64,000 bases of DNA from Ciona savignyi (GCA_000149265.1 CH002016.1:257308-321307), one strand, 5' to 3'; shown: positions 1-15,200, numbered from the stretch's first letter. Made by a program: numbers and translations. The notes: a model not told the origin generated them from the sequence alone.

Positions 1-3000
1 CTGGAAAACACATTCATCTCCCTTGAAGGGAACATTGCGCTTAATTCCCTTTGGCGACTTCTTTGTACTTTACCTTTAAATCACTAAGAAAATATTTGCC
101 GCGGTAAGATGTGCTGTATATATCTTTTATGTGACAATCAATCGGCTCTTCAACCCAAATGAAGCCTGAAAAGGCTTACCCCTTAAAAGGCGCAAACACA
201 TTGATGTCATATCTTGATGCGAACTGTTACACCCTATCATGACTATCTCGTAAATCGTTGGACGATTATAGTTTTAAAGCGATATGTTTGCCCGACTAAT
301 CTTGTGCTCTGATTTCTGGCATTGTAAACACGGACCCCGTGCGACCGCGAAGCTTCTTAAATGAAGCGTATAGTAATTGCCCCTACAAACAGCTTATAGA
401 ATCTGTGCACGAATTTAGTGAAACTCATACCTAGAAATCGATTCCTTGTCACCCCATATCTATGTTTATCATCCCCCTATACCAATAGTCTAATGTCCAT
501 ACTTCGCCTGTCGGATTTACATTCATTGCTCTTGGTCAATTTGGGATGCTTTTCTGGTAAATTTTAACAATCGCTACTTTTGCACCAAACGGTTCGCCGG
601 ATTAAAATGATAAAAGTCTCCCGGATCAACATTTTAAACGACGTAGACGCACTTTTCCTGTGTCGATGCGATGCGATAGTGTAATTTGATCGTTGTAATT
701 TGAGTTATAAATTGTTATACACAAATGCCCTAAAGGTGATATATTGGCCCGTCGTCTTAGTGGTGTTTAAACACTTTATTGAAATGCATTGAGCTTGGTC
801 AATTTTACCCGTCAAATATTAGCATTGTCTCATCTCTTGTCCAGCACCACACATCCTTTGGTGCTGGGTATCTTTGAGCGCTCTCTAAAGTCATTATCTC
901 TTCAGATCGTTATGTATCAAATCCACAATGAGGACGTTTATTTTGTTGCCCAATATGCGGACAAATACCGGTCGGCTTGCGGTCGTTAATCAGTAATCTC
1001 GACGCAATTGGCAAATGAATCGATTCAGATTTATTGTTTGGACAAGTTAATGATTCAACTGCGAGAACAAGAACCGAGAATTTCAATCACAGGTGGAGAC
1101 TCTCCTCGTAAATTCTCGACACTTTCCCACCCACTGTTGTTTGATATAAAACCGGTCAACTTCGGGCTATTCATGGTTGAATTTGATGTTATTCATAAAG
1201 ATGTATATTTACTCTAAGCCGTCGCCGCCCTTTTCCGTTCCATGACTTATAAAACAAGGGACAATGGGTGAGAATCTATTGTTCTTGGGGTTAGATGGAC
1301 TTGAACCGTCCTGCGTAAACAACGCTAAATCGACCGTTACCGAGCGCCGCTTATCCACTTGCCCTGCCAAGCAAGCCAACTATACAGCAAAACAACAAAC
1401 GTTCCAATACATCATCGCTTTAACCAGATTCACACACAATTCGGTGTTTTAATTGATGGTTTCGTGACTTGTTTAGAGTCACACTTTTAAAGCTCATACA
1501 TGTCTGGCTTAGTTACACTCTATTTGACTTTCGTCATAGAGCAAGCCCGCTGTGGGAGAAAGTAAGCGAACTCTTACCTCAACCATACGTCAACTTTGAT
1601 TCACCAGTACGTCATAATAAAACTTGATGATATAGATAAAAATTAAGAGAATGTTTAAAAAATTGTCTGCGATTGATTCTCAATTGTTTGCATCTAGTCG
1701 CAAGACCCAAAAATGCCTGAACGAGTACGTCATAATTAATCTCTAAGCCGTTTTAACACATTAATCCCCCATTTCCCCTGTTAATACCCAAGAATTAAAA
1801 GTTCCACTTTTTGTTAGTAATTCGTGGCAGCTAATTTTGGAGATTTTATTGTTCAATTCTCAAATTGTTCGGCTGAGATCTTTAGTGAGATAATCCAAGT
1901 GTCACCCTTCGCTAAACACGTTCAGCTTACTATCACTTAACCCCGAAAAGAAGCTCAGCTTCACGAATGCAGGCGCATGCCTGCATTGTTGTTTGCATTT
2001 CCTTCCAAAATCACTAATTTTCTTTACCCGAGATGGATTTTGTGTACCGAGAAACCGACACTGGTTGGTGTAACCGAAAACGCAACCTTGAAAACAATTT
2101 ATTAGAACGGCCGTGGAGTGTATAATTTTCGCAAGTATATAGTTAAAAATAAACTATAATTCTCCTATAGCATTTGGAAATAATTAGTATATTGTAAATT
2201 TACCGATAGTGATATGTAAAAATGAGCATAAATCCGTGTTTGCCTAAAATTGGGCGTTTATCCCAGAGCATCCATTACTAATGTTTGGTTTAGTAATCCG
2301 ATGGATTATACGCTAAAACTCGCTTGTCTGTCTAAATCCCCGTCCACAAAAGCACCCCGCATGTATGATTGAGGCCCTCCGCGATTTATCGCCCCATTGA
2401 TGGGGCCGCTTTGTAAAAGGGGCCATCAAACGAATCTGATTTTTTACTAGACACGGCTCAGTGATTTCAATTCAGGGTTACTTGAGATCTATATACATAT
2501 ATTTCTATAGTACAGAACTAAGGGTTAACGTTAAAATGCGTATTCAAACTTACCTTAATTGCCTATATTAATATTATTCGCGTGTATTATTCTGTGTTTA
2601 ATAGAGAATGTGAAAACACAAACTTTTTCTTTATACCTCAAGTGATTATAAGGAAGACATAAATGTTGGACGGCTTTATAATAAATTTTAAATATATGTG
2701 AAAAGTTTGAACAAGAAAGCTTTTTATCACTTTCCAACCAAGAGCTGATTACTATATTAAATTCGTCTTTGTTTTAAAGTATAATAATTATGATTCCACT
2801 ATGTAAGTTATAATCACACCCTGTAACGTAACATCCTATTCTACTCTAACTGTAGAATATTCAAACAATCGCAAACTTGTCGCTGGCAACTGTTTCACTG
2901 TGTGTGGGTTCGGTTAAATATTTGTTCTGCCGTTTTTTTATATTTAAAGGGTTTCCGGCCACATAAATGCTTTAACGTCAAGCACAACAATGTATGGTCT

Positions 3001-5241
3001 GTAGTTTACTATAAGGAAAGCATTGTTCAATTGAAATTAGAACTTTAATTGCCGGGGAGCCATATCGGAAAGTTTAAGGTGTCGAGTAGCAATATTGTGT
3101 TTGATATTTACTTTATCGGCGTATAGCGTGAAGTAAACTGATCCCCTTGGTCCGCAGGTTACAAACACAAGTGTATTCTTTGTTACTTCTCTGTTTGTTT
3201 TTTCGGGGAAGAAAAGTCAGTATGTCCGAGTTGACTGATATTATTTTGAAAGCTCAGGTGTCCCAAGTAGTGAGTGTATCCGTGCACCAAAGCAGGTAAC
3301 CCGTATCGGACAGAAAAGTAAGTTTGCTTGTGGCCCGGAAACGTTATGGGGCTTTGAATAGGTGATCAGTTTAGCGACTAATGGAAGTTGGAGCGTAACA
3401 CCGCGAGATTAGATAATCCGACACAAACGGCACGTATCGCCTCTAACCGCTGAACAAATGACGTGAACCCTTGCGGTAGGACTAAATACGGGTCCAAGAC
3501 CACACTCTTGTCTTACGATCACATTTCAGACTAAAAGAACAGGATAGTACCAAAGAACTGGACTGTTGTTTTTATTCGGATCTAATATCATTCAAGTTAC
3601 TATGTATGGCATAAGGGAAGGTGATGATTACATTTTCAATAACGTTTTTTTACTCGGTTCAGATTGAATAGAGTCTAATAACGGTCGACAACACAACCGC
3701 CATTCAACCAATGGTGGGGTATATTGCGCCATCATGTTTTAAATTTTATTTAATAATAATAAAAAAGTATGTTGAATGTCTAAACGAAGTAAGTGGATCT
3801 TTTCAGTATGTTTATTACTCAATATATTACATTCAAACCATTTGATTTAGTAAAAAATTATAAATATATAGTACGGCTATATATACCTAGCAATGTCACT
3901 TGTATTTTAAACCGCCAACTGTTTCATATATTTGCCGAAGCAGTTAATCGTATACAAATATTCAATTCAAAATGCCCCCAGATTGATTAAAATAACAATG
4001 ATTTTACACTTACAAAACCTTTTGTATTTGTTCAAATAAATGAAACGATAATACTGACACTTTTACTGCGTACTTTAAAAGTAAATTCCCAGTTATGTTA
4101 TAAGATACATTAATCAGCATAAATACTGTTATAACTTGCTGTCAAGTAGCATTGTTTTGAACTGAGCTGCGTGAAAAAATAAATCATGCTTAGACAAAGC
4201 AGTCTTGATGGATGCAACTTTTGTACGAAGCGTTTGCTTTGTGTTGCATCTGTCCAGCAGCATATTGAACTAATAACCAAGATGAGTTGTCTTCCTTTGC
4301 AGGATTTGCACGGTTTTGTGGTGAGTTGCTTAATGAGGGTTTGTCTTGTTTTTTTTACCCTTGATAATGCACGCACGCAAAATGCACGAAGTCTTTTTTC
4401 GATGACTGATTCGGATATATATTTTTTATTTTTAAAACATAAGTGGTTTATAAAAAAAACTCAACCGAAAGAGCATTTTCCATGAATAAATTGTGTTGGT
4501 TATTTATAATTATTCGAACTTAGTTGTCTTACCTGTCCACGCACCGTACATTTCGTATCCACTTACCCTTCCTGCTAAGCACCGATTTTGTTCAACGTAA
4601 GCGGCTTAACGCGTCCTTAACGACCCTGGAATCCAAGCACCGGTTGCAACTGGTGCTATCGTAACAGTTCTGTCTTCCTATGTTATCCAGCAGTATTTTG
4701 TTTTGTAACGGTTTTACAGAAGCTGTGAAAACTTATTTTGTCACATGACACCCCGCGAACTAGTGGAAATGTTCTGCAGAGTAATCAGTTGTTTGTTTAC
4801 CACGACTACAGTTACTAGGGATTTTAGTGGCAAATCTCTTTTGTGTGAGATGTATCTCTTAACAGGTAAATGATAACATCGATATTTAGCAACTACATGG
4901 AGGATTTACACTTTTCGTTTTACAAACTGACAATATCTGTAGTTTTCGCTTATCAGTGAAATAACCCTCTAATCTTTGTGCTATTTTAAGGTAATAGAGA
5001 AATCCTATACTTATAGAGGTTAGTGATTGTATACTTGGTGTTTCACTGTCACGTGTTAAATTTGGGTGTATTATTGTAAACTTAGGTAAGAGGGAAGAGC
5101 CATCGGAAGTTATTAAACTCCATGACCGTTTAGAACCAGTTTACACGCTTGAACGAGTAAGAAGCACTTGGAGGTTGGAGAATTACACAAAACTACTAAA
5201 ATAACAACTGCATCATCGACCAAAAGCGGGATGAAACGCTG
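1..5241. other. No supportable gene
   Basis: Only short open frames are present on either strand. None shows a recognisable domain, a consistent set of splice sites or a family match. The sequence is AT-rich with scattered homopolymers. It could be intergenic, or an early intron or promoter region of the gene that begins downstream on the + strand, but nothing in it decides this. Confidence 0.5.
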
Positions 5242-5912
5242 ATGAACAAAGACCACAATTCGCAATCTTCGTTTTCTGGAGTAATAATGAGATCGGAGGA
5301 GCACTCGGCAGTCCCACTCGAGGACCGGCAAGTACACTTAGCGGCTTTAGATTACTGGGCCAGTCATGTATGTTGTTATTGTCAATCGCTGCTGCTGGGG
5401 GTGGAGGAGTACATGGTTACGGTCGGGAGCAATTCGACGCAGGACGCTCACGTCAGCTGTACTTCAACGAGTAAACTTTCTTTTGCCCGAAGACGTCACC
5501 TACGGAATAAAAGGCGTTGGGCCGCTCAATCCGATCCAGATGAGTCTATCAACATGGAACCTGGCGAAGAGGAATCTGGGACCTCGCAATCCGAGATCGA
5601 TTTGTCACCACAGGTCACCGAAAATAGAACAGAGCATCGAAGTTCCACACTCTTGTGCTCCTATTATGGGACTTGTATTGGCAACGAGCCACTCCCGGAA
5701 GTATCCCGTTCATATAGTTCCGCTATTTCGATACAAACTTCAGGAAAGCACCGACCCTCGTTGCGCCGGGGAAAAGTGAAGGCAAGAAAAACCAGTCGCC
5801 CTACAACTGTTTCTTGGTTGAACAGCCCGTTGTCTTTGCTGCATTTCTTTAGATTAACGGTCGTTCTCTTATTTGCACTGATCCCCAGAGCAACGTACGG
5901 TTTGCCCATAAG
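5242..5912 (+). CDS. Candidate first exon with hydrophobic signal/anchor segment
   Basis: An open frame of 223 codons plus 2 bases runs from an ATG at 5242 to a good splice donor (ATAAG|GTGAGT) at 5912. Its last ~25 residues are strongly hydrophobic (RLTVVLLFALIPRATYG) and resemble a signal peptide or signal anchor. The exon ends in phase 2, which is exactly the phase needed to enter the first recognised exon of the ADAMTS-like gene at 9227, so it may be that gene's 5' exon. Odd points: about 190 residues precede the hydrophobic stretch, with no Met close to it, and all three forward frames are open over long parts. A different frame gives a short peptide starting MLLLSIAAAGG at about 5368, also signal-like. 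No domain is recognised in the rest, which is rich in Ser and Glu. Assignment to the downstream gene is inference. Confidence 0.35.
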
Positions 5913-8900
5913 GTGAGTTAAAGTGACAATATAGACATGTCGTTATGCGAAATTAATATGCTGCAAATACTAAAGCGTATTTATTATAAACAACAGATAA
6001 AAGTATATAGCAGTTTTTCTGCTGTTTGTTAAATTTGTTCGAAAAGTCGATTTTTTTCACAGCCATATCTATTAATTCATATTATATCTTGTTTATAGAA
6101 TAAATTTAAACTTATATCATCTTCTTTTGGGTGATTTTTGTCATTGCATTATTTTTTTGTATTAGGAGATTATGAGATTTTATTTCGAATTTAAAGATTA
6201 CGACTACCGCGATTTCCAGTGCCTCATGAGACACTTGTTAAAAGAAAATTGACCTGTTTGAAAGTAGTAGGCGTAATGTGTCTGCACTTACCAGGAAACA
6301 AACTAAATTGTTTCCGTTTTTGATGGAAATTTTACAGCTGCGATATTTATAGCAAGTACTAATGTATCTTGATTGGCTAATTACATGCACACCGCAATAA
6401 CTCTCTTCGTGAGCATAGCATCCGTATAATTAGTTGTGATTAGCCGAGTCATTTGGATTGCTTAAATGGACATACGAACAATTATTACAATGAAAATCAA
6501 TTAAGCCAAAAATATCTGAAACTAATTCCCAAAGGATTCGTTAATCTCATAATGTAAAGAGCATTCCTACTGAAGTGCGGATCACCTGTAAACGTTATTG
6601 CGAGACATAGTAGACGATACTTAATAGCGCTGACGACATAACCAAATGGTGCCGTGTAGATAAATACGGCTTTTCGATCCCTACTTATCTGCGACTGGAA
6701 GGCTTCAAGTCTGTAATTTTTAGCAGTTTTCTTGCTGTATTACCCCGGGTGCCTTTGCAATTATGCGGCGTCAGATTTTTCGTTTGAAGATGAAAAAGTT
6801 GTAATAGTAACACCATAACGTTGGGTTGAGCACTTTGAAAACTATACTTCAAATCCCCGTCAAAGTTGTGTGGTTTGGTCGGTTTTGTTTCTCGCCATTT
6901 TTGTTTGTTTAACTTGCGGAAATAAAGACGACTCGGTTTACCTTTCGGCAAACATGCCTCACGTTTCCGGAGACACGGTCCCACCATTATTTCAAGCCTA
7001 ATTAGCACCCTGGTCGTTTAGAAATACGAACGGTGGCCCTTACCACAAAAAGCGGCAACAGTAATTGTGTGTGGACAGCTTAGCCACCAAATGGCAGTCC
7101 GCATCTCAGCCCTTGTTTGCAGACACTTTAAACTCGGTCTTTATCAGACTCGTATCAACGCCGCTCTGCATTCGTTTTGTTTGCTCGCTGTCGACGCATA
7201 AGAATACCTGCCGTGGATAACTATACCTACCGATGAATTTTGCTCCCCCACTTCGGTAGCCGGAACAAACAATATTTATTTGAAATGTCCCCAAACAATG
7301 GTCCCGTTGTTTTCTCAGAGACAGGAATTTAAATTGAATTTTATCGAACTGACTGGTCAAATGTGAGTTATTCTTTATTGTATAGCACAATTTTGACCCT
7401 ACCTAAGCTTTCTATTGAACAAAATCACCACATTCTGCCGCTGTGATGGATTATAGGCGATCGTGTTGTTACTACACCCATTTTGAGTGATTTCAGTCAG
7501 ATTTTTGTATACTTACAAAACAAGTCGGCGCCTTTTCTTGTTTAAATAAAAGTGAATCACCTAGAGCGTAATTTAACCCACAAAGAAAGGTAATTTGGTT
7601 CTAACAGTGAGTCAATAACCCTTTAAATACCGGGAGGGGTCAAGCCCGTACAAGGGGTACTTGTTTAAAAAGTACACGTTTTTGCGTGCGTCTTAACCCG
7701 GGCTATGTCGGACTTTGAATGAACGTAAACCCCAAAACATTAACATGGGTCAAGTGCTCTTCAACCTCGAATGGACCTAAAGGTCATTATCGAGAACAAC
7801 TACGCGCAGAGTAAATATTGCGCATTGATGTTAATTAAATATACCTAGAAGCTGTATTATAAGAATAAAATACATTGACTCCATTTCAGTCAAGTGGGAA
7901 CATGTATACTGACCTATATATGCGTATATTTCAAATTGGCTGATTTAAAATGGTTTCCGTTGGAGCCCATGAGTGATTTTTAAAAGTGGATCTCAAATCT
8001 GCGGTTCACTGATCATATGCAAGCTGAAATGGCTTGTTGTTTCAGTCTACACGTTCGGTGTGGACACCGGTCAAGCAAATCCTTCTGCTGGGCCACCAAC
8101 GGTTTATGGGCTTTTCATATTCAAAGAATGACCCCAGAAACCTGGTAGTAATAATAATACCTGATAATAATGTAAACCCCCTTAGTGTAACGATAAGTTG
8201 TGCTGCGTAATCTAATCATCCCCACAAAAGCAGTCGACCAACATGAAGAATAATAAGATGGGGCTTCTTTCCGTATTCAGATTAACCAAGGGAGAAGTTT
8301 TGCGGCCTTAAACGAATTATATATTTCCACCCTCGTTAACATGTTAAAAGCGCGGACTGTCGGCAACAAACCAAAGCACCATTTTTGGTAGAAAAATCAT
8401 AATTACCTAGGTATTGAGAAACATTCAGCATGGAGTGCCGTCTGCATCATCACTAAACGATGTTAACCGCCCATGTTTATTTTATTCATCTTTCTTGTTG
8501 ATTTATGTATTGGTGGGCCGCCTTGTGACATATTATAATTGATTAATATTGATGTTATATCAAAGCACTCTTTTGTGCATTTCTGATGACGCTAAACTTG
8601 ACCAACCCAGTTTACTTTATTACAATGTTTAACGTTCCAATGACGTTATAATGTTCTTAACAATGGCTGCGCTTTGTTTCCGTCAACGGAATGCCGATAA
8701 GTGTGTCTATTTTGCTTTTATGTGGCAATTCTTCGTTGTTTGTTCAATAACCTAATCGGGCATGAACGTCAGATGAATCAACGACGAGTTGCTTCTAAAT
8801 AGCACCTTGTTCTGCATGTATCGCAACCCTGGGAAAAAATCTATCCATCGTCGACTCATTTATTCATAGTCTTTAGTGTAATATGACTCCAGGTATCCGG

Positions 8901-9226
8901 ATTATGGCGCATTTGGCTGATATTACGACCTTCTTATAATCCTTTCAAATGTAAATCAATATCCTACATCATGCCCAAATCCGTGGTTGGTTTGTGTATT
9001 CATAAAGCTGTGACCTTTTTTGGCTTGAGATAAACAATCTAGTGACAAGACGAATGCGGAAATATTAAACGCCCAGTTATATATCTGTCTATTCTATCCA
9101 CATATTGAATTTTGAAATGTAGTAGCTAATTACAAGGTATACATCAGTTTTACGTCATACATGGTAGTGGATTTAAGAGACCAATCGTCATTGAGGTTTA
9201 AAGACAAACTAAACTTTAATTTGTAG
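5913..9226 (+). other. Intron or intergenic, no exon recognised
   Basis: I searched by eye for the cysteine-rich and spacer modules that normally precede the thrombospondin repeats in ADAMTSL1/3, and for further WxxW/CSxTC repeats, and found none. If 5242-5912 is the first exon, this would be intron 1 of the ADAMTS-like gene. Confidence 0.4.
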
Positions 9227-12200
9227 GTGGGAACTGGGCCCATACGGAGAATGTACTGTGACGTGCGGCAGAGGAGTTCAAACGAGGACAGTCGAATGTC
9301 GTCATATGCCGGAAGGTCCGGATCAAGAACACGTAACGAGGGGAACTCCCATGCCCGATATGATGTGTCCCGCTCCGAAACCCGAAGTTGCAGAATCGTG
9401 TTCGTTAAAAGCATGCGCTCCCGCCTGGGTGGCTCAACCATGGGGAGATGTAAGTCTTTAATAGTTTAATATAATTATTGCATATTTGTTATACGCGGGG
9501 AAAGACTTTCACCGTAGTCAACGATAGACAGAAACAGCAGTATTTTTAATTCAATTAACTTTTTTCGATTTTTTTTTCAAAATTTGTGTGTAATAAAGGC
9601 AAAAATGGTGAACTATGGGAAGTAAAAAGGGTCCGGTGAACAATTTTCTTCAAACCACACTACCGTCAGGAGGTGGTGGTTAGCAATCATTATAAAAATA
9701 ATAAAATGTTGTACAGTCGATTTTCCGAGCGGTTAACTGGAAGTGTATACAGACTCAAAAAAAACGGTTCTTAAGACGAGCCTATCATGAGTTCGAAACT
9801 TGGCTCGGTAAAAAAATCCGTTGGTAATACGTCCGTTTAGTATTTCCCCAAAATATCGCAACCACATTTTATGATGTCAAATTGTTTAAATGTCCTTTTA
9901 CTTTGCAGTGTAACCGTTCGTGTGGTCGTGGGCAGCAAACTCGGGAACTGGTTTGCATGCAGAGACTGGGGACAGGTGAAACTGTCCGAGTTCCTGACAT
10001 ATATTGTTCTCGGATCACGCCCGACACCAAACGGTTCTGTGCCATGCACAACTGTCCTGCTCGTTACATTGTCCGACCGTGGTCGAGAGTGAGTATGTTT
10101 TACAACTAACTCGGTTTACAATTTACCAGTAAACTATATTTACACGCATTCTATTACATGGTGTTGCTAAAAGTAGGTCAGGTGGTAAACAAATTAATAG
10201 TTCAAAGTAAAGTTTAACGGGTAAACCACAAATCCACACGAGTATACGACGCATTGTAAACATGTTATGGCGCAGTACCTTACAATCCCCATATGTTTAC
10301 TAGATTTCCTTTTAAATCCTTTTCATTGACTAAAAACGTAGCTATACTGGTGAATATATGTTGCAATCGTGTAAATTCAAGTCTCCAATATATATTTGCA
10401 TATGAATCATGACCAAGTAAACCTACTTCAGCGCAATACATCCCATTTTGTCTGTATTGATCTTAAGTTGACAAGGTTTGTTTGTGCACTTATATATGAA
10501 GTTTACAAATGAGCTTAAGTTCGTTGAACGCCGTCACTAAAGAGACCTAGGGGCGTGTAATCTAGCAACACATTTCGACTTGTTTGCTCGACCGGTGCGG
10601 TTAAACAAGGGGCCGTTGTCGTTTAAAGGCTGGGGCCTTGACCGACTATATTTGCTTGGTTTACTGAACCTTTACTTATCTTTATGATTAGGCAGCAATG
10701 TCGTTAATTTGTCTAAGAGATAAAGGTCCTTTACAGCCCCAGCCGCCCAGGTGGTTAAGGCACGTTCGTCAAACACGAGAGAATGACAGGACGACTTATT
10801 CCGATGGTTAATCTGTGTGCAAACGATTTTTCCGCCATAATGACTGCTTGCTTCCGAAAACCTAACAATACAATGAACTGATCGCCGATCTATATCGCTT
10901 TGAAGTCAAATACTCTATGGGTTAAAGTCACGTTAAGGACATTTTGTACAAATAACTAATTTATTGAAAATCGTAATGTTGGCTAAACAACTACCAACGG
11001 AGCTTAATCCTTTTCAAATTTAAACTGCCTCAACACTTAACAAATAAAAGGACTTAAACAAACTTCCTCTTAAACGTTACAGTGCCCTCCGAGATGTGGA
11101 ACTACCTACAGTACTCGACAGATCGCATGCGTTCAGCTTCGTGCGGGCAAGCTCAAACCCGCCATGGTGGATATAAAAAAATGCTTTAAAAACCGAAGAC
11201 CGCTGACCAGAAAACTATGCAAGAAACCCGGGTGTCGTAAGTATTTAACATATTTTAATACCTTTAATACCTATTTAATGTCATACCAGATTAAGAATCA
11301 ATCAATTTAAAGTTCCTTTTATTTAGCTGTGATACGCAAGAGCAAGAATGCAAATTTTGTACAAACGACCAATGAATCCAAAGTCAGATTACAAGTTGGG
11401 ACAACCGCCTCAGTTTTCCCCCGAACAACTGTGATCGTTCGTTGTAAAGTTGACAGGTAATTTTGCATTTAGTTTACTAGTATAATATCGACTGTCTTTG
11501 ATTTAAACGGGGATAAAAAAGCGAATGAAATTATTGGCCTGTTTCCATTTGCTGTGCATTGTACATATATTTATATACACGCCGGTGTAACCAGTCGCAA
11601 CTCCATCTTTAAAACACAAATCCAATTTGATAGATTTAGAAAGCAAGATCTCCAGTGGCGGTTTAGAGGAAGTGTGATTTCCAACATGGGCGGCCATCTC
11701 TCCGTGTTAAGGGATAATTCGCTTCGAATAGTCCGGGCAGTTAAATCCGACGAAGGGATTTATATCTGTGCTGCTGGAAACGTTCGAGCGAAATTCGTAC
11801 TTAAAATAATCACCAACGATACAGGTAAATATAGAATAAAATATTAGCTATTTCAGTGTTGTTTTGAGGTAAACCCTTTTTAAATGTCATTTCTACGGAT
11901 ACAGAAAGAGGAATACCGACTACGCGGTCATCAATGACCACCCCAATACACCGCCGACAAGAAATTAAAACTAAAATACAAGGAACAATTCCCATACGAC
12001 ATCGAACCACGCCGGTAAAGTTTATTGACAACATTGATTCTTCGGAGAGCGACACAACGACAGCGACTCGATTTCACTTCCCAAGAACAGTTTCCATGAT
12101 GCCAAGACAGCCTCCCCCTCCGAGAATCATCGTTCCATCACTCTCGTACGTCAAACAGCAAGCACCTATCGAAATTGATGCTCGTTTGAGCAGAATGCCT

Positions 12201-15200
12201 TCTGATTCTCCTGCTGTCCCTATACATCGAGAGATAGAACATGCCGAAGTGGACGAGATACACGATTTAAACCGCATTCCAAAGTATTCAACCAATCCGC
12301 CTCACTTCCAAGGGCCGATTTCAGAAGAAGATCGACTCTTGCACGAAGCATTGTCGCAACACCAACTAAGATTGGAAATACCGGACATTAATGTAAGGAA
12401 GGCGAAGTTTATTCCGTTATGAAACATGGTATAATATTTATAATCGACCAATTTTTTTATTTTCGTTGGGACCCTGTCATGTAAATGCCCGGTTAGCTCC
12501 ACCGGTATCGCGTCGAACCGCGGAGAAGTAGTGATAGGGTCGAAACAAGCAACTGATCCGGCCTGTTCCCTTAGTAGATTAGAGCCTTGGCCAACAACCA
12601 AATGGTTGTAGGACTAAGTCCAACAACAGGCTATTCGTGTGTGTCTTTGGCAATTCGCCAATTTAATGGAATTTGAATTTACACATATGAAACACACTTC
12701 AATATCTCCTGTAACCCGCGGCCCGAGGAAATCTGACAATTGTTCGTGTGACAACTCTTCCGCGTTTTCCCATTTCCATAGATAAACATGACTATCTTAT
12801 CGTAGTTAGTTGATCGTGATATCTGACAAGGCACTTAGTGGACTTTAAATAAAAAGGTAATAGCTGAGGAAAAACTGCAGCAGTGTCCTTCATCGTTTTC
12901 TATAAACAGCAAAAACGCTAATGTAGTTTGGGGTGTTTATATATTCATTCTCTCTTATTTAGATCTTGGAACAGTTCCAGACAGCCTTAAACGAGGAAGA
13001 GGTGGATGACATATATCTTCCGATGATCACTGATGATGACCTCGGAATCAACCGACAGCGGGAGCGGGATCCGTAGTGTGGGGAACACTGCTGTGGTGAA
13101 AGCAATTGGCGGTCTTGGAGGTAGGGGGAAGAGGGAGGGAATACCGTATCTTTGTATTCGGTTTATAAATTACGTTTTGTTACAATTTTGCACAATAGAA
13201 AATGTTTTACCACCGATCGGAGCCTATTAATATGTTATTCTATAACTTTGTATTAAATAGAATTAATAACCAATATAGAAAACAATTCCCCCTTTATCGA
13301 ATTATAACCATAGATTATTTGAAAATAAATGTTCAACGTTAATTTATTGGGTTCATGCGATGTCCGCTAAGTTCTTTGCTAAAGCACACAACCGATCCAC
13401 CAGCAGCTGGTGTTAAACCAACAATGTTATATTGGTCCCAAATGGCCAACGTTCTACTAACCTTCGTAACCGGCTGAATGCTTGTTTTAGAACGACGTGA
13501 AAACACAAGAAGACCATCTATTCCAAGCCAACCTACAGTTACACCGCGCCAGTTAGCGCAAGAAGTGACTGTTTATGTTGGAAGCAGCTTAATTATCGTT
13601 GCTGGGGTGACTGAACGCATCACCATATTATGCGAGTCGAATGGTGATCCAGCACCGGACATTTCCTGGTACAGGGATAACATCCGATTGCCGATGGAAA
13701 ATAATAGAAGGTTGGTTAAAACTTTTATAAATATATCTTCAATTTTAAACTGTAGTCCCCGCAAAAGTTCAACAAGAATAAATTATAACTGATTAAATAA
13801 TAAAATACATCATTAATATATTTTTACGATTTTAATAAAATGCGTCTATACCCTTTGTAAATGTATGTTTGTCACATTTTGCAGCATATGTCAATCTATA
13901 GGGGACGCTTGTTTTATTAATTTCCTTAAAATGCACCCCAAAATGTTTTCAATTTATCTTATTTCCGTGCAGGCAATATGTGTTGGAGGATGGTGCGCTT
14001 CGGTTACTCTACCCACATACCTCCGATACCGGATCCTACGTGTGTGTGGCTTCGAATCGATTTGGCAACGATTCCAGGACCACGGCGCTGACCGTGACAC
14101 ATAAACCCCGTATTCTGTCAACAACTGAAGATCTGGAAGACTTTGAGTCGGAACTCGTGGAAGTTGATGTCGGATCGAATATCCAGGCTAAACTCGGGGC
14201 GAAGATAAGGATTCGATGTCCAACGGAAGGTTTGTTTTCTAAAACTTTTTGGTTACAAATTATAGATAATTAAATAAAGCGAGAAGTTATTTTAAAGCAG
14301 GTGATGGCTCAAGTATGTGTCGAAGTGGGTTTATAAACATAAATACATGTGCATCATTGGCATTGCTATTTGTAATTAACCAGAGGTTCATATCCGTATA
14401 TCTATAGTAAATAAGTTGCATAATAATTTTTGTTAACTAGATGTTTTTTTTTGTTACTTTGCAACATTTTGTTTCTAAAAAACGAACTTGTGCCACTGGA
14501 GGTCAGACAGCATACATAATATTTAAGCACGTTATATGTTAGGATGTATTGAGTGGTTGTCATATACCATGGTTTTTAAAAGTTTTTGGAACGAGACCGA
14601 ATTTAAGTAAGTTGTAAAATCTAAGTAATATCGCGACTGAAACCTCAAAAAGTGTAAAATGGAAAATGATAATGGTTGCGAGGATGATTTTGACATTAAG
14701 GTGATACGTCAAGTACCTATACACTATGGACATACAATTAGTAGTTAAACCGAAATTTTGACCGCTTCACATCGCGATGCGCTGTAGTTAAAAACATTTT
14801 TAAGAAACTACGCAGAGCCGAACCCATCAACTGGTGCAAAACCACAACCGCTAATGTCGATGCGATGATATTAACATATTAGGCAAAATATGAAGAGCCA
14901 ACAAAAAAGGAATAATTTTTAACTGACAATTGGACAACCATACCAACTTTGTCCCGCCCCTACAGCTGGTGATTATTTGTACAATCCCAACTATGGTTAC
15001 CACAGTTATATCCGTTTGTGGTATAAAGTGAGATTTTACCTCATGGATCATATCTATTAGTTGCTGTTCGGTTTCATGGTTAATACTTCATTGATATATA
15101 AGTAGATATATGAGATCAACAAATGACTAATTTATCGGTTCCCGTTGTAAGGCGTAGCCTACTAGGTTTATTTAAAAATGATATCTCTTCGGAAACTACT

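Noticed and set aside
5366-5779. 137-codon frame overlapping the candidate first exon
   Set aside because: No domain, no splice donor at its end; the overlapping frame ends with a hydrophobic segment and a good donor. Kept only as a caution.
9130-9441. Antisense 103-codon frame over the first TSR exon
   Set aside because: The sense strand carries a clear thrombospondin repeat with correct splice sites; the antisense frame is a shadow.
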